Source of the DNA: Zarea fungicola
Taxonomy: Eukaryota > Ascomycota > Sordariomycetes > Hypocreales > Cordycipitaceae
Assembly: GCA_900169235.1 (NCBI GenBank)
Contig: FWCC01000201.1
Coordinates: 1-64,000, forward strand
Length of the DNA stretch: 64,000 bases
Direction of reading: 5' to 3'
Shown piece by piece: positions 56,001 to 64,000 of this stretch (the first letter of the stretch is position 1; each line of letters starts with the position of its first letter). The translations under genes were made by a program, and so were the position numbers. The notes below the pieces were generated by a model, which ran no database searches, was not told the origin of the DNA, and worked only from the letters and a program-made list of their open reading frames with translations.

Positions 56001-57073
56001 ACAAGAGCTTAAAGTCTACTAGGCCGCCGTCTGATTGCATAAACTGGCACCTAGTCTGGCTAGTGTCTTCCAAGCGACCCGCGAATCCCTTTTGGAAATC
56101 CTTCACGTAGGCTTTCATGACTGGCGTGAGGTACGCATCGGCAGTTGCGGACATGCCTCGGTTGGTCATGCGCACCATCGAAATGAGCTGAGAGGACACT
56201 GACACGTGGGTGAAGCCAAGGCTCTTTGCGATCTCGGCAACGCGCAGCTCGTGGTCGGGATACGTGTATGAGTGCGCAAAAACCACAGCTAAAGATCGGA
56301 ATCCTTCACTGTAAAGCTGCTTGAGAGACTGTTTAACCTCCTCCTCATCTAATCAAATGTCTCAGTAAGTATAATGACAGCATATGATGACGTCAAAGAT
56401 TGGAAGAAAATATATACCGAGCGGCTTTAGAATTCGGACAGTGTCGCCACTGAGACCAGTTACGGTGGTACCGGCATCAGAGTCTTCTGCAAATGGGTGT
56501 TCGATGGTGATTCGTTCGTCAATTTCGACTGACTTTTGGTACAACACATCGGGTCGCTTGATGTGAAGATCAAAAATTGCCGGACGGGACTGGTGGCCTA
56601 TCTCAAGCGCATCTCCGAATCCTTTTGTCGTGAGCAGGGCACACTTGGTACCTTTTCTCTCAAGCAAGGCGTTTGTGGCAATGGTAGTTCCCATTCGGAT
56701 TATTTCTGATGGGTTGAGAACTTTCGTTAGTCACTGCTGCATTGGTACATTTCGCGTCGGACGGAAGAGCCTTACGTATGTTTGAAGAATCGAGCGGCTG
56801 GCCCCGAGGAAACGACTGGCCAGTAGCTTTTTCAAGAATCCGCCGAATGCCCTCCGTTGGAGCATCATCGTAGTTGGTAGGGTCAACAGATAGAAGCTTT
56901 ACGACAATATCTGGCTGGCCATCAACCATGCCAATGCAATCACAGAAGGTCCCGCCTCTGTCTGTTGCGAGTCAGCTTAAATCGCAGTAAGCAGGCATGC
57001 CTACCTCTGCTGGGGGCTTACCAATATATATGCGGACACGTGCATCCTTGGGCGTGGGCATCTTGCTAGACAT
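53035..57073 (-). CDS. oxp1: 5-oxoprolinase (ATP-hydrolysing)
   Basis: Opens 5-oxo-L-proline (pyroglutamate) to glutamate at the cost of ATP, in the cytosol. Four exons (57022-57073, 56776-56961, 56418-56705, 53035-56348), all phase 1, give 1279 residues, the family length. Domain order: HydA N-terminal part ([13 protein letters not shown] near residue 18; [18 protein letters not shown]), HydA proper with the ATPase motif [16 protein letters not shown], and a HydB half ([55 protein letters not shown], near the end). This full-length HydA-HydB fusion is typical of eukaryotic OPLAH/Oxp1. Neighbours to the right, on the same strand, are a Dal5-like transporter, a FAD oxidase and a transcription factor. 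Confidence 0.95.
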
Positions 57074-58183
57074 TGAAGCCGTTATCGTTGATGTTTTTAA
57101 TTGATTCTCCTTGGTTCTCTGAGACCTTGACGCTAAGAGTTTAGTGAGATCTCCCGATGCTTTATCGGATTTCGTCAAGATGCATTATAACTCGAGTTTA
57201 TTTATTCGGCTTGCCGTACTTTATGTATGACATTGTCATGAAAGTGGCGAGTCCATGGTCACCAGTTCTTGCGCGTGTGGTGGCTTTCTGTATCCCATTG
57301 AGCTCCGATCAGTTCCCCGCGAAAAAGCCACTCAGAGCCCTGCTCCAAGCGATCTACAGTGCCAATCACTGGGACTGTCCACAAAAGTCAAAATTGGCCG
57401 TCAAGACGCTCGCTATTCCTTTCTGGGCTAGCATACTCACTTGTTTTACTCCTCAATTTGGCGCTTTGCCTGTCGGGAAGACCTCCGCTGCGCTGGTGTT
57501 TGTCGGGATAGCGCCCGCCTCGTGAGAACCGGAGCGGCGACCTCCGCTCCGTGGAGACCATAGCGGCAATCCTCCAGCCATTGAGAGACGCTTGACTCGT
57601 TACTGAACTAAACATCCTGGAGTCGGCTATGTGGCTGGCCGGGGGGTAGGATGGCTGAACGTTGCGTTGCGGCCTGCATTCTTCGACTGAGATGCGCCTT
57701 GTCCTACATAATACAGATTTTGTGTCATTGCATAGAGCTAGCTACAGTAGAGGAAGGCAGGTCCACTCCAATTGCCGTGCGCTGCCTGTGCATTGCAACA
57801 TCCAATATCAGTAGACTATCGTTCCATCACTCAATTAAACGAGAGAGTCGTGGAGGCTTGCGCGCTGAGCGGGCTAGCGGTGATTGAGGCGAATTATATG
57901 ATTAAGGTCTAACTAAGTTTCGATGGGCTCAAAACCCGAAATAGTGCGTTGAGATTATCCCCCAAATTGGGCAAAATCAGTGCATATGGAAGTCCGTACG
58001 TGGGCTATGGCTAGACTAAATAACCGGCCACATCGTTCTGCACTTTGACTATTGCCCAATCAGGAATCCTCTTTGCAAATCTCTGAAACTGGAATTCCGA
58101 CGTCAAGTTCCTCTTCTTGCCCGAGTTGACGTTTATGAAGGAAGTCACCAATCACTGGTCGCTGCCTGTCAGTTCTTGCAAAT
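57074..58183. other. Promoter region of the 5-oxoprolinase gene
   Basis: 1.1 kb holding the 5-oxoprolinase promoter and the 3' region of the transporter gene. A GC-rich patch with imperfect palindromes (GGAGCGGCGACCTCCGCTCC, 57530-57549) is visible and could be a binding site for a Zn2Cys6 regulator such as the one at the right edge. Plus frames at 57157-57525 and 57651-57887 have no domain. Confidence 0.45.
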
Positions 58184-60303
58184 TCAGGAGGTATTGAGAG
58201 TAACGGAATCATGGGGTAGGAATGACATACAAATAAGACAAATAGTGGCCAAGGTAAATCCCAACAGACAAGGAAAGCCGCGGCTGAAGTTTGGTGCCAT
58301 GGTTTGTGGAAACAGCGCAATTGGTAGTCCTGCATCTAATTTTGTCATTTCTGTTAATAAAATGCGATATCTCGTGCATTACAATAGGTTCGTTGAGCTG
58401 TAGTTCTTACTTGCTGCGTAGAAAAGCCCAGCCATGCTCGAAATGGTCAAGGCTCTCTCTTCGGCATTGCCCTTGTTGATCTCATTTGCCCAAGTCTTGG
58501 TTTCATGTTAATAACGAGAGGGGGAAAGCATTTTGATACGAAAAACCAAGAAAGACAATCAACTTACCCACATAATGGCTGTAACAAAACCACAAGACAA
58601 AAGGAAGAACGCCGCTACTCTCAAGTCATTGTTATCTGGCCAAGCAGTCAAGATCGATGATCCCACCACAGTCGTGCACACGAGTGGAATGATCATGCAC
58701 CATACACGACTGCCAGTTGCATCAGAAATGATTCCATAACAAAGTTCACTGATCATTGTGCAGATGTTCGCACAGGCTGGAATGATGTTTCGCAGCGACA
58801 CGCTGTAGCCGTTGTACTTGAGATAAATGGCGAAGTAGTTGTACGATTGAGTCGAGCTACCATACTATAAGGATAATCAGTTTATTTCAAGTCGAGCTCT
58901 TCATATCCACTTTTTGTCTCCAATATGTGACCATAGTTCCGTTTCCCTATTCCCGACAATGGAGGTTTCGTGGTTAGCAAATGCACTTACCACGATGTAG
59001 GTCAAGCACAGCAGCCACCAACGCCAGCTACTGAACATGCGCCTCAGAAGCTTAAAATTGATAACTCCGGTTACCTGGGCCTTTTTCTGTTTTGCAGCTC
59101 TTTCTAAAGCTAGGTTTTTGTCATTTTCGGTGAGGTACCAGATTTTGGTGCTATGCGGGTAGCCAGGCAGTAGCAACCAGACTGAGAGTGCAACCGGTAG
59201 AGACATGCAGCCGCATACTGTCCAAAGCATGTCTCAGCAAACATTAAAACTTTTCTCCTTCTTCTCTTCAAGTATGGACTTACTAATATACATCCATCGC
59301 CACCCGGGTAGGCCGAGGCGTCCATTCAGGCTATGATGAATTGCGGCTTGAAGGAATCCAGACGTGGCCAGTCCAAGCGATCCGGTAATATGCCAGATTG
59401 TAATTCGCTTGGCCAGCTCGGCTTTGGTGTACCAAGAACCAATCAGGAATATGATGATGGGGGAGAAGCCAGCTTCAAAAAGGCCAATCATGAAACGAAA
59501 AGCGTACATTTGGGCGGAGGTCTGAGCAGCGGCCTGCGCGAAACTGGTACATGTTAGATACGCAATGACACACTCCTCCGTCCGGAGCTTTTGTTTGATG
59601 ACTTATGGTGCGGTTGCTGGCCAAAAGCAAAGAAGAGCCAGTTTGAACATACGTGAAAACTGTCCATCCCAGTTCACAAACAATAATACAGACCCTGGGG
59701 CTGAATTTGAGAGCGATGATGTTGGCTGGGACCTGCATAATGGCGAACGCAATGGTGTAGCATGCTGTATGCCTTGTTAGCATGTTAATCGCCACATATT
59801 CCACGCACTGCACTGGTAAATCCTACTTAGCATGTAGTTGTACTGGTTTCCAAACATCTTCAGGTCCTCTCTCATGCCCGAAACATCTAATAACAGTCCG
59901 TAGGTCAGCACTCGGGACGGATCTGGGAAAACGGTGCTCCAGGCTTACAGGCATTGGTAACATTGCTTTGGTCAATATATTTCATCCACTGACGTTCTGT
60001 TAGCAATAAAAACGTTTACTCACTGCTCTTGATTAATGCAGTCATAGGAACCTACCCATCCCAATGTGGAGCAAAAGAGTATCCCAAAATCGAGCTTGCG
60101 AACAAGAGCTTTCTCCTGTCGGATCCACAAAGCATTAGCAGGCAGCACTCTTGCTACTCCTGTGGCTCCTGGGATTATACATATTCACTTACTTCTGGTG
60201 TCTGGCCAGCATCCCAAATATATTCTTTAATCCTCGTCCCGACCGACTTTGTTTCCGGCACGGTCGCATCAGGGACAACTTCCATCTGAACAACTGTGCT
60301 CAT
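58184..60303 (-). CDS. MFS transporter, Dal5/allantoate-permease family
   Basis: Ten exons are inferred: 60193-60303, 60056-60115, 59949-59988, 59827-59886, 59653-59764, 59284-59543, 58991-59217, 58568-58864, 58411-58495 and 58184-58329. All phases agree, giving 465 residues. It matches anion:cation symporters of the Dal5 group: EKALVRKLDFGILF at helix 1, WMKYIDQSNVTNAYVSGMRED, RFMIGLFEAGFSPIIIFLIGSWYTKAELAKR, a central loop with TENDKNLALERAAK, and TWANEINKGNAEERALTISS. Members carry allantoate, pantothenate, biotin, nicotinate or small peptides across the plasma membrane. The last exon is uncertain: it ends early, and another frame stays open to 58060, so the C-terminal 20 residues may be wrong or lost. 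Position suggests import of an amino-acid-like substrate for the neighbours. Confidence 0.85.
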
Positions 60304-61199
60304 GTTGCTGGTAGTAAAACAATCGCGTAAATGTAAAAATGGTACTATACTCCAACGAAGAGCATAAAGTAAATGAAGGAGAGAGAGTGATGAACAACTC
60401 CAATGGATGGCATGTGCACCTAGTCTCCCGATCTTATAAGTGATACAAAACGTAGACCAAAAACGGTAAGCCTTTATTAAGCTCTGGTTTTGCTACCCCG
60501 CAAATCCGGGGTACACCAGGACGCTGCCAAGATGTAGAGATGGGATAGTTTTCAACGTAGACGCCAGGATTGGAGGCTGAGCGAACTTGATGCTGGTAGA
60601 TTTCCACACGCCTCGTCTGTGGCGACTAGCCCAACAACTTCGAGCGTCGTCCAAGCCTTCAAAATTTGATACGAGTCAATCGGATTTTGGCTACTGTGTC
60701 TGGACAACAGGCTTTGCCGGCCTGTGGGAGGCATGCCGTCGGCAGGAGGTCCGACACTGGTGCATAGTTCATTTAATTCGATTTGTTAAGACGCATGGCG
60801 GGGCGTCTCCCGCTTTGTCGGAGCCGCCGTCCGCCTCCCCCACATTTCAACTGGAGTTGACCAACGCCGCCTCCAACTTGGGCTGTTTTAACGATCTAGT
60901 ACGTAGTCTTGCCATATTTGCAGTTATGAGTAGATTTGTAGTGTATTGCGCAGGTGGAACTCTCAATACATCGGTGGCAGCTTTGCAAAGGGCGTTTGTT
61001 GCCCAACCGAACGCGGTAATGAAGTGTTGAACCATTCTTCTGGTGAGATTGTAATAAATCATGCAAACTAGAATAAACCCAACAGCGCAGCATAAGCTGG
61101 AGTTAATTTTCATACTGAATCGAATGGAAGTAATAGTTTTATCTTATAAAGAATAGAAAACCAGCGACAACCACTTGAGTTTTCTTCTTTGAAGCAATT
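60304..61199. other. Intergenic region between transporter and FAD oxidase
   Basis: Transporter promoter on the left. A CGG/CCG-rich patch (GTCGGAGCCGCCGTCCGCC near 60820) could be a site for a Zn2Cys6 factor. The 147-codon plus frame at 60587-61030 shows no domain and is considered chance. Confidence 0.4.
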
Positions 61200-62715
61200 C
61201 TACCGATGTACTTGACTACGGACCACATTGCGTAACTCCTGCAGCGGATAATGCACATCGTTTTGCGCCTCTCCGTCAGTGTATTGAAATGCCCATTTCT
61301 TCTTCATATCATCTGGGAGGTTTCCCTCCACTGAATCCAAAATAAGGTCTCCAAGAATGGGAAGGAATTTCCAGGCATGCCCCGATCCACCAGTAGCAAC
61401 ATGAATGCCGTTAATTTGAGGGTGTCTTGCAATTAAAAAATCTTTCGTTGGTGTGCGGCTTCTCCTGTTGACAGAAATTTAGGTCAATGATGGGCATTTA
61501 CACATGTATTTGCATGTTTGAAACGGCCACGGGTTTCGGTTTGAATGGATGGGATGAATAAAACGTACCAGCATAGCCTTGTTCGATGAAACGGTCTATC
61601 CGCAATCATGGGCATAATCTCACGCAGATTATCGCGTATTTGAGTCTCGGCTTCGGCGGGAATCAAGTCAGACGGGTGTGTAACAAGTGTTCGAGGCTCA
61701 GAGATTCGAATCTGGCGCGACTCATCCTCTGGGTGAGGAACCATGACAGTATTCTTGTATGCGCCGATTCGCCTTAGAACCTTCATTTCACCATTATACG
61801 GGGGGAAGAGGTTAATGCCGGTGCTGAGATTTGTAGTAATGGCCATGTCCTTCCATCTGGTCTCCTCTTCCGCGGAGACCTTCACCCAGGCCACGGCAAT
61901 GGCCATCGCGCTAGCCGCGCTGTCAAGGCACACCAGGCTATTGGACCACGCTCCTGCTGCCACTATAACAAGACATGCGTCGAGAGATTTTCCATCATCG
62001 AATATAACACCAGTGGCCTTGCCATCAACCACGTTAATTTTCTTGACGGGCACTCCGCACCGAAACTGGAGAGCGGGAACCGTCAGGCAGCGTTGGTAAT
62101 AGACTCCAATGGCCTCTTTGGCATCAATAAAGGCACTGTTGCGATTTCCGTACGCCGTGTTCCAGTATGGCTCTCTTCCGAGCTCTGTGGCTGCCGGTGG
62201 CTGGGCATTTATACCGTGGATCGTTTGATAAACCTGCTTACGAGATGGCGACACTGATATATCCGATTCTTTATTCAATGAAGCAGCCAGATCAAACTGT
62301 GTATTCCATTTCTCTGTGCAGCTACCAGGACTCCCATCGACGACCCAGGTCATGCCTTGTTTGAACAGATATGGCTGCAGCTCCGGGTCGTTTTCGATCT
62401 GATGCTGCGCCGTTTTTGCTAGTCGAGCGTAAATGGGGTCGTCATAATCTGTGATAATGGTCCAAGATTAGAAACCTTACGTAATGAGGCTTGTTATAAT
62501 CGGAGGCTGTTAGGCAAGGTCATGTTCGTCTTACCGGCGCGAATACACCGGGTCGTATCAACGCTCTCTCCGTCAGCAACTGGCGGTACAGCTCTGTCCA
62601 CGACTGTCAACCTGACGGACGGATGCCGCTTAGCCACTGCCAAGGCAGTGGACAAGCCAAAAACGCCTGCACCAATGATGATGATGTGTTCTGGGAATGT
62701 TGCCTGAGGGTCCAT
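61200..62715 (-). CDS. FAD-dependent amine/amino-acid oxidase (DAO family)
   Basis: Three exons (62535-62715, 61569-62448, 61200-61464) join in frame to give 441 residues. The N-terminal Rossmann motif IIIIGAGVFGLSTALAVAKR binds the FAD ADP moiety, followed by VDTTRCIRADYDDPIYARLA, the FAD-isoalloxazine region typical of fructosyl-amino-acid, sarcosine and saccharopine oxidases. Later come LVIVAAGAWSNSL and, in the last exon, HPQINGIHVATGGSGHAWKFLPILGDLILD, where GGSGHAWKF is the hallmark of this group. No signal peptide and no clear PTS1 (the end is VHR). It oxidises a secondary amine or N-modified amino acid; the exact substrate is unknown. The context with 5-oxoprolinase suggests a glutamate-derived compound. 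Confidence 0.88.
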
Positions 62716-63373
62716 TTCAGCCAACTTCTTCAGGGTAGGTACGCTTATTCGATACTATGTTCAGGCGCCTAGAAGTTAATGTCTCTTCATCAATACTTGC
62801 AATTACAATTTCATCAGAGGTAGACGCCATGTGTCGCATGAGAAAATACTTTACACAATACATATATCCATTAATCAGGCAGTCGGAGCTTTCGGAGCGC
62901 GTTGCCCACTCCCTACCTGGCAGATTGTGTCTCTTAGAATTATGGGGGAAAGGATCAACGAACCTCACTTATGTGGTGTACCCCCTACACTTTCGGGGCG
63001 GTGAACGCCGCGCGCGCACAGCATGTCCGCTCTGTTTCGGGGCAATCGGAAATAATTGATCATCATTCACCTGCACCGCTGTATTAGGGGGGTGTGGTTG
63101 AAGTATTACAAGTAGGCGGGCGGTTCTTGTTGCCTGTCGGAGGGGTGGCCGCAAGCTGTCTGAGGAGCCGCATGCTTAGCGTAATTGAGCCCAAGCCGAT
63201 AATCTTCTGTGCCAAATTGGCCCCTGATGTAATGGTATAGTAATTTTATGTATCACTTGTATCAGTCTGTGCGAAAAAAATAGAACAAGGGTTATTTATT
63301 ATCTGTCGACTTGAGCGCACTGCCGCGAGAACCAAGACAAGGTTCGACTGTCGAGTTGTCAACCAAGGCTAGA
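62716..63373. other. Intergenic region between FAD oxidase and transcription factor
   Basis: Promoter of the FAD oxidase lies at its left end. No gene is recognised. Confidence 0.4.
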
Positions 63374-64000
63374 TTAAAGCGTACATAACGGTGCAAAAAG
63401 TCCATGTGGCTCAGAAGGAATATCCCAGTTCATAGGTGTATCATAGAACCCTTGATCTGTAAAAGGCACAGTAGAGTCATTGCCACTCGGGTCGTTTATG
63501 TTGGCAAAGGCCGGAAATCGAAGTTGCGGATCTTGGAGCACATCTTCCACTGACGCGGAAGGCGGCGGCAGCATTTCTGCCGATTGATGCCCCTCCTGTA
63601 GGAGATGACTCGCTCGTTGTATTCCGTCTGTCTCAAATTGCACATCCCATGGATTAGGAGGTTCAGCTGCCAGACCCAAGTCCTGGAGCACTTTCGATGC
63701 CGCCTTGTCAAACGCATCGCGTTTCCCCAGGTAAGGAGGGAAACGTTCAGCCATTCCCCATAGAACGGAGGAGCAAGAGTGAACTAGCGATGAGAAGGAA
63801 AGTGATGGAAGCTGCTCACGCACTTCAGCCGAGTGTACAAAGGCAAACATCAGACAAGTGCCTGCAGAGTACAAGTTCTCCATGGCCTGCCAATATATTG
63901 ATAATTGGCGACTGCAGAAGAATTTGCGGTACAGCTGTATCATTTTTATGGCCGCATGTGTCATCGTTACCAATTGTGATCCAGACGGCGACGGTATGTT
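63374..64000 (-). CDS. C-terminal part of a fungal transcription factor (cut by the window edge)
   Basis: The frame is open from the right edge to the stop at 63374, about 208 residues. The helices with YWQAMENLYSAGTCLMFAF and LVHSCSSVLWGMAERFP resemble the end of the fungal-specific transcription factor domain (Fungal_trans) that follows a Zn2Cys6 cluster. The last 90 residues are acidic and Pro/Ser-rich, suited to activation. The DNA-binding part lies beyond the window. As the last gene of the oxoprolinase cluster it is a likely pathway regulator. Confidence 0.65.
   Translation of the reverse strand, partial: NIPSPSGSQLVTMTHAAIKMIQLYRKFFCSRQLSIYWQAMENLYSAGTCLMFAFVHSAEVREQLPSLSFSSLVHSCSSVLWGMAERFPPYLGKRDAFDKAASKVLQDLGLAAEPPNPWDVQFETDGIQRASHLLQEGHQSAEMLPPPSASVEDVLQDPQLRFPAFANINDPSGNDSTVPFTDQGFYDTPMNWDIPSEPHGLFAPLCTL

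Noticed and set aside
57157..57525. 122-codon plus frame in the 5-oxoprolinase promoter
   Set aside because: No recognisable features; likely chance.
60587..61030. 147-codon plus frame between transporter and oxidase
   Set aside because: No domain, odd composition, and it spans CGG-rich promoter-like sequence.

Overview
The window is nuclear DNA of a filamentous ascomycete, most likely a sordariomycete. The evidence is short GT..AG introns (about 49 to 113 bp) with CTAAC/CTGAC-like branch sites, good ATG contexts in the core genes, and families such as Zn(II)2Cys6 regulators, a fungal SSN3/Cdk8 kinase, SGF29, ARP2 and an Arf6-type GTPase. Small secreted proteins and one fragment with RIP-like transitions point the same way. 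I cannot name the species. Gene models were spliced by hand, and nearly all join in frame through consensus splice sites.

Layout. 1.7-7.4 kb is conserved: a C6 regulator, phosphomannose isomerase and a Ure2-like glutathione transferase. 7.4-16 kb is a gene-poor accessory island holding three small secreted protein genes, two of them only visible after splicing, plus a pogo-like transposase remnant, tandem repeats and a mutated 97-bp fragment of the phosphomannose isomerase gene. 16.1-23.1 kb holds two consecutive copies of a divergent two-gene module: a casein-kinase-1-like kinase on the minus strand and a large protein with PD-(D/E)XK-like sequence signatures on the plus strand. 23.1-25.8 kb is repeat-rich and includes a decayed 60-residue repeat coding array between long direct repeats. 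26.6-36.4 kb is a housekeeping block: SGF29, Arf6, SSN3 and ARP2.

36.7-44.9 kb is metabolic: an Asp/Glu/hydantoin-racemase-like protein, an MFS sugar transporter, a second glutathione transferase and a secreted copper amine oxidase. After a 2.5-kb gene-empty stretch come a frameshifted aldo/keto reductase (47.4-48.5 kb) and an unusual fusion of a nucleoside-phosphorylase domain to two CCHC zinc knuckles (50.6-52.1 kb). The right end (53.0-64 kb) looks like a catabolic cluster, all on the minus strand: 5-oxoprolinase, a Dal5-family transporter, a FAD amino-acid or amine oxidase and the C-terminal part of a fungal transcription factor.

The best candidate for an undescribed system is the duplicated kinase plus nuclease-like module. 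It resembles a split version of the nuclease plus kinase layout known from single-protein fungal Spok drive genes; this link is inference only. The zinc-knuckle fusion and the oxoproline cluster are the next most interesting.
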